From assembly GCF_900142845.1 (NCBI RefSeq), contig NZ_FSRU01000001.1, forward strand, positions 2,108,001-2,172,000: a stretch of 64,000 nucleotides of DNA. The letters are read 5' to 3'. Positions 55,997 through 63,945 of this stretch are shown here, piece after piece (the stretch's first letter is position 1; every line of letters begins with the position of its first letter). The notes under the pieces are model-generated. The model saw only the letters and a program-made list of their open reading frames with translations. It made no database searches and had not been told where the DNA came from. Source of the DNA: Paraburkholderia phenazinium (GTDB taxonomy: Bacteria; Pseudomonadota; Gammaproteobacteria; Burkholderiales; Burkholderiaceae). Position numbers and translations under genes: made by a program.

Positions 55997-57015
55997 TTCC
56001 CCTCCTTTGGCTCGGGCAGATAGACAATGCCGTCCAGAACGAGCCCCATGGCTTTTTTCCACTGGTCGACACCAATCGTCAGCCCAGGTTGGTCATTCTT
56101 TGAAGCCTCTCCCAGCGAGCGCTTGATAGTCCTAAATATGAATTCGGCTGTCACGCGTCCGTTTGCCGCATACTCATCCACAGCTACTTTAAACGCCCCC
56201 GCGTGATCTGAAAGTTTGAAACCCGCCTTGCACGCCTTCGGAAGGAGAAATTGCACCCATGTCACAGAGCCCGCCTCCGTATAAACAGAGGTTTCGATCT
56301 CGCGCAGTACCGAATCAAGATCGAGAGCCGAAGTGAGTGGCCGCAGAACGCGACCTGAACCCAGAAGTGAGCGGATCGTTGCCAATCGATCGAGAGCTTT
56401 CGTGTCTTCGACCATCGCCTTGAACGCGTTAATCTCGGCGGTGCCCACGAGGAAAAGCTGAATGCCCTTTACCTGCAGATTGGTTTTGAGAGCGGCCAGC
56501 GCTTGTATCATTTCCCATTCCAGTTTTTCAACGCTCTGCACAAAGAGCACAAATCTATACACACCGGTGATTGCTGTTCGTTCGTCGATCAGATTCAGTA
56601 GTCGCCATTTGATTTCTTCGGGAGTTCCGCGCCAGAAACGATAACCTGCTGCGGCCAGCAGCGAACCCCATCTTGCCGTGGGCGTTGTCAGTTCCTCACC
56701 TAGCGGAGCCCAAGTCACAGTTTCAACCTCTGGAAACTCCTGCCGAAGCAAATTTCTCATGACCAGTAACGCGGTCTTTCGGCCGTCGCCGCGCTGTCCG
56801 AGCAGCGTGAAGCCAGATGCGCCAAACAGAAACTCGTCTTTGAATTCCAGATATGCCTGAATAGCTGGCTCGGTTTGGATCACTGGCGAAGAATAAAAAG
56901 GAATCCTGATCAGCAACTCCTGCTCCGTGCGCTGATTCGGCGCCAGGATATCTAGCTGCTGCGACTGCTGATCAGAAGATCCTTGCGGCACTGTAAGCGG
57001 TTGGATGTCGCTCAT
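55993..57015 (-). CDS. tniB: TniB/TnsC-like AAA+ transposition regulator with altered Walker motifs
   Basis: 340 residues with the expected place and size for the ATPase that links target selector and transposase. The P-loop position reads GQRGDGRKT (73-81), one residue longer than G-x4-G-K-T with Arg before Lys. The Walker B position reads FVLFVQSVEKL (155-165), with Gln-Ser where Asp-Glu is normal. A sensor-like strand FLVGTAE follows near 189. ATP hydrolysis may be lost or altered. It begins directly at the end of the transposase gene (4-nt overlap) and is coupled to tniQ. Confidence 0.78.
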   Translation of the reverse strand: MSDIQPLTVPQGSSDQQSQQLDILAPNQRTEQELLIRIPFYSSPVIQTEPAIQAYLEFKDEFLFGASGFTLLGQRGDGRKTALLVMRNLLRQEFPEVETVTWAPLGEELTTPTARWGSLLAAAGYRFWRGTPEEIKWRLLNLIDERTAITGVYRFVLFVQSVEKLEWEMIQALAALKTNLQVKGIQLFLVGTAEINAFKAMVEDTKALDRLATIRSLLGSGRVLRPLTSALDLDSVLREIETSVYTEAGSVTWVQFLLPKACKAGFKLSDHAGAFKVAVDEYAANGRVTAEFIFRTIKRSLGEASKNDQPGLTIGVDQWKKAMGLVLDGIVYLPEPKEGN

Positions 57016-59786
57016 CCGAACCTCCTGCCACCCCTGATAACACGCAGGCGGAACCGGTCTACCCCGCCTTCCCAGATAGTCTTATCCGGCTGTCCCCGTG
57101 ATTCCACGGGTTGCACCGTTTCAATCGACTCCGCGTCAACATTAGCGGTGGCATTCTCAGCATCCGCCTGCTGGCCATGATAGGTCCCCCTGCGACGCTG
57201 CCTCTCCTCTTCTAGCGTAGGAGCACTCGCCTTTCCTGGCTTTTTGCTTTTTGCTTTTGGAGAACCTTGGTCCAGCGCCTCCTCTTTGACCGACGAGGCC
57301 GCCTGTTCCAGGCGCTCACGCGTCTTCAAGTTCCCTCCCGTTTTGTCGAAGAATTTCCAATCCGACACCGATATCTTGGCGTCACGCTGTCTGTCTGGTT
57401 TGAGTTTGCCTATGGGAATATTATTCACAGCGCCGGACGCCTGGCGGATGTCCCAGCGCTTCACCCGGCCAACCAGGTTCGTTTCGTTCGACCCGTGAGG
57501 CTGGATCAGATCCGGGCGACTCCTTAACGTGTCATTTGTATAACGTCGTCCCAGCGAGTTGCAGTACGGCATCACGCCTTTGGCCAGGTTGCCCCGCACT
57601 ACCGCTTCAAAGTAATGGTCAAGGTATTTGCTGTCGACGATAGTGGCGCGAGGAAGCGGCGCAGCGATGAGACCGGCGCTTGTATTGTTCAATGCATTTC
57701 GGAACGCGATGAGCGGCGAAGTTTGCCAAAGCCGTTCTGTACGCTCGGTGTTATGCTGATTGCAGGCTCGCGCCAGGTCAAGGATAAACAAATCGAGATC
57801 GATCGCTGACTCGCCGTCATGCAAGGCGTTCACTCGCCTCGAAACATCGCCGATCGCCCTCTCACAAACAGCGCGCGTCACCCAGTTATAAGTCGGTCCA
57901 AAATTGACTGCACAGCCAAATGTGTAGATGCTCGCCCTGATGAAGCTATCGTTCAGGTTGCACTTGGCATTGTCCGCAGACAACACGTTGAAGCCATTGC
58001 CAGTCATCCCCTCAAACTGTTCATAGAACAACCGGTCCTCCCCATCAGGGTCATTTTCCAGACGGTAGGCTTCAGGATGCACATAGCGATCCAAAGTTTC
58101 AATCGCACTTGCCGTACTTGGGTTGATCTCGAGCGTGGGATATCGCGATAAGACGGACCAGTGGTATGCGTCCACGAGCAGGGCGTAGTACCAGCGGGGC
58201 AGTGTCTGTTTGAAGAGCTCGCCCGCCGGGTTACGTCGCATGACCCCTGTGGGCCGGTCTATCCTGTAAAAATCCAGTTGAAGGAAGGACCCGGGACGGA
58301 TCGGGCGAATGATCCGCACGGGGGTCCCGCCAATCTGCCGGGCGCGCTTGCTCGAAGTCTCCCCATGATAAATTCCTATGTAGCGGTCCGCGTGGCGGTC
58401 GCAAATCGTCTTGATATAATTCTGGAGCGCATTGCGACCGAGGTCAGTGTTGGTAAACGGATAATCACTGTCCCCGAGTCCTTTCGTTCGCAGGAAGTCT
58501 TCCATCTTCGCCCAGCAGTCGTCCAGATCAATCCTTTTCCCGTTTTCCGTAGGCTCGTGACCAAGCACGAGGTCCGTGATGAGCTCCTCGAGGCCGACAA
58601 CGCCCTGAAGCAGCCGCGTCCATGCCCATGGGCCGTTACGACTCTTTTCGTCCTCGCCACCGTCCTGTTCCTTAACCTTCCTTCGCGTCGTCGTAGCCCC
58701 TTCCCCTGGCTGAGCGATACGGTAGTACTCTTGGAGGGCGAAATAGCCGTGAATCGAGCCGGGTCCGGCGGGTGTGATGCATCGCTTTACCAGACGAAGC
58801 ACCTCATTCTTGGACAGCAGATGTTTTTCTTTAATTTCCGAGAATTCGGCCCCCCTACGGTATGCAACGATCCCCTCTTTCTTCGCGCGGAATTTTTTGC
58901 GGTCGTCGTCTGACATGTTGGACTCTTCCGGGGTCGGCCATTCGGCAAAGCGGTGCTCCGGCGGAATCAGCCGCCGCCGCGATCTCGCGGTGCCGAATGA
59001 TTTTGCGGTATCGAGCGTCGTCTCATCCAGACCGTGCCCGTCGGCAGATGGATTGTGAGCGCCAGGTATCGCACCGTCGCCCGACGAATTCTTCGACCGC
59101 TTAAGGGCCGAGAACTTGCTCGCGCTACTGCCTGTAATGTTGGCCATTACCGTTTCAAGAGACAGTAATCGCGTCAGGTCGGTCACCAATGTGCCCTCGG
59201 CTACGAGGGATGCCAGAGCACCTCTTAATAGGCCAGGATCAATACCGGGAATATCGAATATCTGCCGGATAGTGCCTTGGCTCCCCGGACCGATTCGATC
59301 CAGGATCGCGAGTCTCGCTGCCGGCGATGTGTAGTCAAGCGTTGCAGTAAGCCAGGTCGACAGCGACAAACAATTGTCGAATTCGATCTGCCGCGCCACG
59401 ACGTCGCGACCAGTGACCAGGCGCACCCCAAGCGGAATTCGCTTCAACATCGACTTTTTTGACGTCCCCGGCTCCCTTCTGCAGCAAACAAGTTCCTGTC
59501 TGCCATCTGCATAGCGGGCTATCAGATCGGGCTTAAAACCATCCGCTTCCTGATCTGCATCGGGAGTCTGTGGCGGCGCGGCGCCGTACCAGACGACTTG
59601 CGGATCCATTTCAAAAAAAATTGAGCAAGCAAAAACAACATCTGTCTCCGCCACCATCAGATGGTTTATTTTATTGGAGTGGAAAATCCAATAATTGGCC
59701 CGGGGGTCAGCGCGATGCTCGATTAGCCGAGCCGCGCTTTCCCCTGCCTTCGAAAATCCGGGGGACATGCTAAAAAGACGAGGCAT
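57012..59786 (-). CDS. TnsB/TniA-like DDE transposase with N-terminal TnsA-like region
   Basis: 924 residues. The N-terminal 210 resemble TnsA: FFEMDPQVVWYG (Glu59), GFKPDLIARYADG (Asp87) and QELVCCRREPG at the place of the usual E/Q-V-K strand, then a helical region. Residues 290-480 contain predicted DNA-binding helices. The RNase-H-type core has Asp505 (FLQLDFYRID), Asp605 (SADNAKC) and Glu642 (CERAIGDV), with spacing 100 and 37 like TnsB. A Mu-transposase-like barrel and basic tail follow. AAGGAG lies 10 nt before the ATG at 59786. The TnsA assignment is by pattern only. Confidence 0.78.
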   Translation of the reverse strand: MPRLFSMSPGFSKAGESAARLIEHRADPRANYWIFHSNKINHLMVAETDVVFACSIFFEMDPQVVWYGAAPPQTPDADQEADGFKPDLIARYADGRQELVCCRREPGTSKKSMLKRIPLGVRLVTGRDVVARQIEFDNCLSLSTWLTATLDYTSPAARLAILDRIGPGSQGTIRQIFDIPGIDPGLLRGALASLVAEGTLVTDLTRLLSLETVMANITGSSASKFSALKRSKNSSGDGAIPGAHNPSADGHGLDETTLDTAKSFGTARSRRRLIPPEHRFAEWPTPEESNMSDDDRKKFRAKKEGIVAYRRGAEFSEIKEKHLLSKNEVLRLVKRCITPAGPGSIHGYFALQEYYRIAQPGEGATTTRRKVKEQDGGEDEKSRNGPWAWTRLLQGVVGLEELITDLVLGHEPTENGKRIDLDDCWAKMEDFLRTKGLGDSDYPFTNTDLGRNALQNYIKTICDRHADRYIGIYHGETSSKRARQIGGTPVRIIRPIRPGSFLQLDFYRIDRPTGVMRRNPAGELFKQTLPRWYYALLVDAYHWSVLSRYPTLEINPSTASAIETLDRYVHPEAYRLENDPDGEDRLFYEQFEGMTGNGFNVLSADNAKCNLNDSFIRASIYTFGCAVNFGPTYNWVTRAVCERAIGDVSRRVNALHDGESAIDLDLFILDLARACNQHNTERTERLWQTSPLIAFRNALNNTSAGLIAAPLPRATIVDSKYLDHYFEAVVRGNLAKGVMPYCNSLGRRYTNDTLRSRPDLIQPHGSNETNLVGRVKRWDIRQASGAVNNIPIGKLKPDRQRDAKISVSDWKFFDKTGGNLKTRERLEQAASSVKEEALDQGSPKAKSKKPGKASAPTLEEERQRRRGTYHGQQADAENATANVDAESIETVQPVESRGQPDKTIWEGGVDRFRLRVIRGGRRFG

Positions 59787-59832
59787 GAAAAATCATCTCC
59801 TTGCACACGCCCGCGTCGGAAAAAGAATCCTC

Positions 59833-59860
59833 TTGACTTTCCCCGTGAATGGTAGAGAAT
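59833..59860 (+). promoter_or_regulatory. sigma70-type promoter of a putative small RNA, divergent from the transposase gene
   Basis: TTGACT (59833-59838), a 16-bp spacer and GAGAAT (59855-59860; 4 of 6 matches). Transcription would start near 59867. It is 47 bp upstream of the transposase start codon on the opposite strand. Confidence 0.45.
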
Positions 59861-59866
59861 CAAAGT

Positions 59867-59984
59867 GACGCGGGTGGCCAGGATCACCGCAAAGATCGCC
59901 TGGCCCCAGTTAGTAGTGGATTGCACGGTAGTTGCGTACTCGATAGCACCTCTCAAGAAAGCCGACCCGCCAGTCGGCTTTTTT
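59867..59984 (+). ncRNA. putative ~120-nt small RNA between transposase gene and AT-rich region
   Basis: It lies between a promoter-like sequence and a strong terminator. There is no open frame with a ribosome site. The 5' part folds into a hairpin with arms GGCCAGG (59876-59882) and CCTGGCC (59899-59905), extended by ATC/GAT inside. A 50-nt less structured part (CAGTTAGTAGTGG onward) precedes the terminator. I do not recognise an Rfam-type consensus. It could be an antisense regulator of the transposition operon or an RNA part of it. Confidence 0.4.
59958..59984 (+). terminator. Rho-independent terminator
   Basis: Perfect 9-bp stem AAAGCCGAC / GTCGGCTTT with a 6-nt loop CCGCCA and a run of T residues on the plus strand. 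It ends the putative small RNA. Confidence 0.85.
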
Positions 59985-60580
59985 ATTTTCAGATTTCATA
60001 TTATTAGGCGAAAGCAAATAATTTTACAATATCAAATTTCCCAAATTCCCCATAAAATTGTATGTGAGAAAGGGAAATGATCAGACCATTCCATGATTTT
60101 ATCTTTACGTGTTATGCATTGAAAATTAAACTAAATGTATTTTAACGATCCGAGACCGCCTTCTGAAGGTCGTCGTGAATAGGGTGTAGAATATTGTTTG
60201 CTGATAGAATGGAATTGATTTATTGTATTTTCAGGCTGACCGGAATGCAGCGCCGCCTCATTGAATTTGTTTACTACTTGTAATTCTTCCCGAAGGACGC
60301 GGCGAAGTGGGTCGCTGCCCGACACTTCCGGCCCCCATCGCTGACGAAGGCCCGCATGCGGTAGGTGGCGTACGAGAAACTGGACAGCGAATCCGGGGGC
60401 GCGGGTAAGTTACCGTGCTGATGATAACGACCGCCATTAAGGTACGTCCAATACGGTGGGAAAACTTGTGGAGCATTTCCGGGTGCCAAGTGCAAGCGAT
60501 GTGGATCGGGGCAGTCCTGCAAGTATGCATTCAACAAGCCTGATGTTCGGAAGGTCGTCCATTACTATCGTAGGTGACCA
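59985..60580. other. AT-rich region followed by unassigned DNA; no supported gene
   Basis: From about 59985 to 60290 the DNA is visibly AT-rich, unlike everything else in the window, and carries no gene. An inverted pair ATTTCCC / GGGAAAT lies near 60035-60080. This may be the transposon end region upstream of the transposase gene or an integration junction. From 60274 to 60537 the minus strand has an 87-codon frame of natural-looking composition (LAPGNAPQVFPPYWTYLNGG) that I do not recognise and cannot confirm. Confidence 0.4.
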
Positions 60581-61498
60581 GTGACTGACAACCCCTCCGA
60601 TCGCGACGACAACACATCGCCTCAAGAGGACAGGCAACTGACCTACGAAGACGTGATGCAAGACTACCAGTCCAGGTGGGGAGGACGGTTGCCCAGCAAT
60701 CCTCGCGAAATTGCCCGATATCTTCGGGAGCACGGGAATGTCCTACCTGTTGCAACATTGAAACTCAGGTTGGCTGCCATCAGCCTGTGGCATCAGACTC
60801 ACCAGTTTCCCGATCCGGCAAGGTCCGCGCACGTAAAAAGCGTGCTTAAAGAGATAGAGCACATGCAACAGACAGTGCGCGGACAGGCCCGACCGTTGCA
60901 CGTCGAACAGTTGGAAATGGTCGACTCGTGGCTGGGTCAGCAAATCGCAAGGGAGAGTGGCTCGAGCAAACTCCCACATCTGAGAAACCGAGCATTGGTG
61001 CTAGTCGGTTTCTGGCGGGGATTCCGGTCCGACGAACTCACCCGCCTGAAAGTCGAAAAGGTGACGGTGGATAGTGGACGCAGCATCACTATCTACATTC
61101 CTCGTGTGGACTGCGATTCCGCCAATAGTAGTGATATGACGTTCCGGACCGCTGCGCTCGCAAAGCTCTGTCCCGTGGCCGCTTACGAAGCCTGGATTGC
61201 CGCATCCGGGCTAACCAGCGGCCCTGCTTTTCGCAGCATCGACCGGTGGGGAACGATCAAGGATAACGCTCTCGCTAGCGGAAGCATCACTCCACTATTG
61301 CGCGGGATATTAAGATCGTCAGGTGTAGCGGATGCGGATGCCTATAGTAGTCATTCGTTGCGCCAGGGCTTCGCGATCTGGGCTCGATCGAACGCGTGGG
61401 ACGAGAAGATGCTCGCGGAATACGTCGGGTGGAAAGACCGTCAGTCAGCAAGGCGTTATCTCGACACGCTAGACCCGGTTCGAGTGTTTCGTGCCTGA
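60581..61498 (+). CDS. tyrosine recombinase/integrase
   Basis: 305 residues. SAM-like core-binding domain at about 20-100, catalytic domain at 105-300 with Arg149 (GFRSDELTRL), His258-x2-Arg261 (HSLRQGF) and nucleophile Tyr293 (RRYLD). The second-His position holds Trp284 (VGWKDRQ), an accepted variant. The start is GTG at 60581 with AGGTGA close upstream. It may integrate or resolve the island; no tRNA gene or attachment duplication is visible nearby. Confidence 0.88.
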   Translation: MTDNPSDRDDNTSPQEDRQLTYEDVMQDYQSRWGGRLPSNPREIARYLREHGNVLPVATLKLRLAAISLWHQTHQFPDPARSAHVKSVLKEIEHMQQTVRGQARPLHVEQLEMVDSWLGQQIARESGSSKLPHLRNRALVLVGFWRGFRSDELTRLKVEKVTVDSGRSITIYIPRVDCDSANSSDMTFRTAALAKLCPVAAYEAWIAASGLTSGPAFRSIDRWGTIKDNALASGSITPLLRGILRSSGVADADAYSSHSLRQGFAIWARSNAWDEKMLAEYVGWKDRQSARRYLDTLDPVRVFRA

Positions 61499-61629
61499 CG
61501 CGTATTGCAAAATCGCATCTTTGCGCATTTCTCCCGTGGGCACTGACTTCGCAAGAGTCCTCGTCCTGTCAGTCGGCCATATGCCAGTCTCGCCAGTAAT
61601 GCGAGAGCGGGCCGGAGTCAACTGCTCGG

Positions 61630-62001
61630 CTACCGATCTGCAGGCAGCTTAGCTACGTATTTGAGTCTGCTTTTCGCTTCCCGATCAGACCGACGAGATC
61701 CTGTTCGCGAAAATGACTGGCGGTTCCATGATCGCATCACGAGCACATACTTTCTCTCGCACTGGAGCAACTGTGCCAGCACTTCACCGCGATCGCGTAT
61801 GTTCATAATTGACTTCACCTCCCGGAAATGCTCACCGTCCACATACTTGAGCACGGCGCCCACATCCGGGTCGGCAAGCAAACCGCGCAACGCGCACCAG
61901 CCGGCGACCAATGCGGCCGAGGATGTCTCGAGCCGATTGCTTTTTCCGTCTTGCCTTGGGAGACAACGCTTGACCGCCATCGCGAATGGACTTGCCCGCA
62001 T
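61630..62001 (-). CDS. hypothetical protein
   Basis: 123 residues (116 if the internal ATG at MAVKRCLP is used). Not recognised. It is basic, with a natural-looking stretch (LLADPDVGAVLKYVDGEHFR, EVKSIMNIRDRGEVLAQLLQ) and no membrane segment. The opposite strand is also open but has poorer composition. Convergent with the integrase. Confidence 0.4.
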   Translation of the reverse strand: MRASPFAMAVKRCLPRQDGKSNRLETSSAALVAGWCALRGLLADPDVGAVLKYVDGEHFREVKSIMNIRDRGEVLAQLLQCERKYVLVMRSWNRQSFSRTGSRRSDREAKSRLKYVAKLPADR

Positions 62002-62238
62002 ATCATTAAAGCAGCGCGTCGACTCTATTGCGTTCTTGGTAGTAAAAGCGTGTGGATTTCACGCTTACACTGCATCCGCACATCTTGGCTCCGCTTGACA
62101 CTCCAACAGCAAACTGTAGCCTAGAATGTGTTCGGATCGCATTGTTCCACTCGCCTCCGGTCTGAATCTCGATTGATTTGGGTGAGATGGAACGAGTAAT
62201 ACGCGCCGTCCTGATGGTCCCGCTTCCAAGGAGTCTTC

Positions 62239-63018
62239 ATGGCCTATCCGCGTTCGGAGTCTCGAAAAAATATTCGCTCCGTTGCCCTCGAGATGCTGAC
62301 TGCACCCGGTGAGACGGCTTCCATTTCGACGGCACGCTTCAGACAACTGGTTTCGGTACGTAAGGTGCGCGACAAGCTCGGCGGCGGGGATCCGGCAGCG
62401 CTTGCTCGCGAACTAAATGCGCTTGAGCCAGAACTTACTGAGAGCGAGGGCGAGCTCGACGTTAATATTTCTGGCTTGGCGCCCGCTGTTACGAAGATCG
62501 TATCGAATACCGCAGTCACCTCAAAGACTAAGGGCGTCCGTTGCCTGGGTGAAAATGCAGAGCAGAATATTCCGGAGGCCGACGCTGCGACGCGAACGAA
62601 ACTGAAGAAGTCGGAGATCAACGAGCTTCGCAGACTTGTTGCTGAACGCGATTCAGAACTTTCGAGTATCTTGAGCAAGCTCGCAATATCTGACGAGCGT
62701 AGCTGCATGCTGGAAGCTGCACTGAAAGATCGCGACAGGCAATTGGCCGCCGCAGTATCCGAAAGAGATGCCATTCGACGGACGTACGAAACGAAGCTGT
62801 TAGCGGAGCAGATGCGCTTCAGGGAGCAGTTGTTAGAGGAGCAGATTCGCTTCAGGGAGCAATTGTTAGAGGAGCAGATTCGCTCCACGAAGCAATTGTC
62901 AGAGGCGCAGTTTCGCTTCCGGGAGCAATTGCTAGAGGAGCAGATTGACTACATGAGGAAGACGGCGGACGTGAGCGAATTCTATCAGGCTCTGTATGCT
63001 AACTCTGCCTCGAAATGA
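62239..63018 (+). CDS. KfrA-like DNA-binding protein with C-terminal coiled coil
   Basis: 259 residues. The N-terminal part resembles KfrA/plasmid-replication-region DNA-binding domains (TARFRQLVSVRKVRDKLGGG, DPAALARELN). From about 125 the protein is a long coiled coil ending in five tandem 11-residue repeats (LLEEQIRFREQ type, residues 187-241). AAGGAG lies 5 nt before the ATG. KfrA proteins act as autorepressors and partition accessories of plasmids, so this suggests plasmid or conjugative-island ancestry. Confidence 0.8.
   Translation: MAYPRSESRKNIRSVALEMLTAPGETASISTARFRQLVSVRKVRDKLGGGDPAALARELNALEPELTESEGELDVNISGLAPAVTKIVSNTAVTSKTKGVRCLGENAEQNIPEADAATRTKLKKSEINELRRLVAERDSELSSILSKLAISDERSCMLEAALKDRDRQLAAAVSERDAIRRTYETKLLAEQMRFREQLLEEQIRFREQLLEEQIRSTKQLSEAQFRFREQLLEEQIDYMRKTADVSEFYQALYANSASK
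62797..62961 (+). repeat. five tandem 33-bp coding repeats
   Basis: Each unit is about TTGTTAGAGGAGCAGATT followed by CGCTTCAGGGAGCAA and encodes one 11-residue coiled-coil turn. Units 2 and 3 begin almost identically, so the array could expand or contract in frame. Confidence 0.85.
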
Positions 63019-63291
63019 CTTACCGTAGAGAAGCGGGTAAATCTGCTGAACGGAGAACGCATGAGTAAGTAGAAAGTACCAACGCGATGCTAACCCGAAG
63101 AATTCCGCGGCGTGGCGGCGCGGCCAGCGAAATCCGTGAGACACACGAGACAACGCATCGTCCGGGTGTCCCGATCACCGCGATCGGAAAACGGCTGATG
63201 GAACTCGCGTCGCGAAACGGTGCGGCCGTTGCGGCGCGAACTCTCGGCGTAACAGCGAGCCAAGCCTTCGCCAACGACAACATAGGCGCAA

Positions 63292-63500
63292 GTCGACTGG
63301 CTTCGCAAGGAATTGGCCCGCGCGAAGCTCGACGATGAAATTCTCCCAAATGCGGTGGCGCACTTTGCGTATGGGGGCGCTGAAGCACGCGTGGATCGAT
63401 ACCCACCTGGCAGTGCTGCTGTCACGCGTATGTGTCGGGCGCCGGGCGTGTCGTGCAGCGGCTACTACGAGTGGCGAGTTCGCAAGTCGAGCGCGCCGGC
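63292..63500 (+). pseudogene. IS3-family transposase relic (OrfA end and OrfB start)
   Basis: VDWLRKELARAKLDDEILPN and AVAHFAY match the end of IS3 OrfA (W.RKELARAKEE.DILKKA). After frame changes, AVTRMCRAPGVSCSGYYEWR matches the OrfB start (MCRVLGVSRSGYY.W). No further transposase sequence follows. Confidence 0.7.
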
Positions 63501-63606
63501 GGCTGAGATCTCATCTCCCGGTCACTATTGCGGTCCCTGCGCTCATCCGGCTCCGAACGCGCACGCTGGCACGCTCTTGCAGGCTGTTTCCGCGTCGTAC
63601 ATCACA

Positions 63607-63945
63607 AGCACATACTTTTACCAGGACGACATCCGGTTGCACACAAAGCACATACTCTTACTCCCCGACCCGCGCCTTACGCTTTTGGGCACACACTTTT
63701 CCGTCGGGCAGGTTGTGTGTACTGCGGCGTGATATGGTCGGAAAGGCCCGTCAGACATAGAGACGTGTGTACATGGTTTGTCTCCGGCGCACTCGTGGCG
63801 CATGCAGTGCTTCGAGTGCGCCGGAGACAATGTATGTGCGCTCGCCAGGTTTGCACACTCAGCACACACTTTGACTGCGCCAGCGCACTGAACACATACT
63901 TTTACGCAGGCCTAAAAATCGAGTGCGCTCGGCATGCACTTTGTC
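63607..63945 (+). repeat. six copies of a 15-bp motif (consensus AGCACATACTTTTAC)
   Basis: Copies on the plus strand: 63607 AGCACATACTTTTAC, 63647 AGCACATACTCTTAC, 63688 GGCACACACTTTTCC, 63861 AGCACACACTTTGAC, 63891 AACACATACTTTTAC and 63931 GGCATGCACTTTGTC. Spacing is 40, 41, 173, 30 and 40 bp. They look like protein-binding sites (transposase-end sites, integrase-arm sites or replication iterons) and lie in non-coding DNA. Confidence 0.6.
63778..63830. repeat. 18-bp perfect inverted repeat in the centre of the motif array
   Basis: TTGTCTCCGGCGCACTCG, a 17-bp loop, and its exact complement. Three motif copies lie on either side. There is no T-run, so it is not a simple terminator. It could form a cruciform or RNA hairpin, or be a recombination or replication site. 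Confidence 0.7.

Noticed and set aside
59867..59984. Small RNA as a cyclic-di-GMP (GEMM) riboswitch, because of its CGCAAAG and GGTAG-like strings
   Set aside because: The order and spacing of the conserved elements do not fit, and no gene follows the terminator that it could control.
60581..61498. Integrase attachment site in a tRNA gene
   Set aside because: No tRNA-like sequence or paired direct repeat was found in the window on either side of the integrase gene.
62797..62961. Tandem 33-bp repeats resembling a CRISPR array
   Set aside because: The units are adjacent without spacers, stay in one reading frame and encode coiled-coil residues. No cas gene is present in the window.
54566..63945. 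CRISPR-associated transposon
   Set aside because: The transposition genes are Tn7-like but there are no cas genes, Cas12k-like protein or repeat-spacer array in the window.
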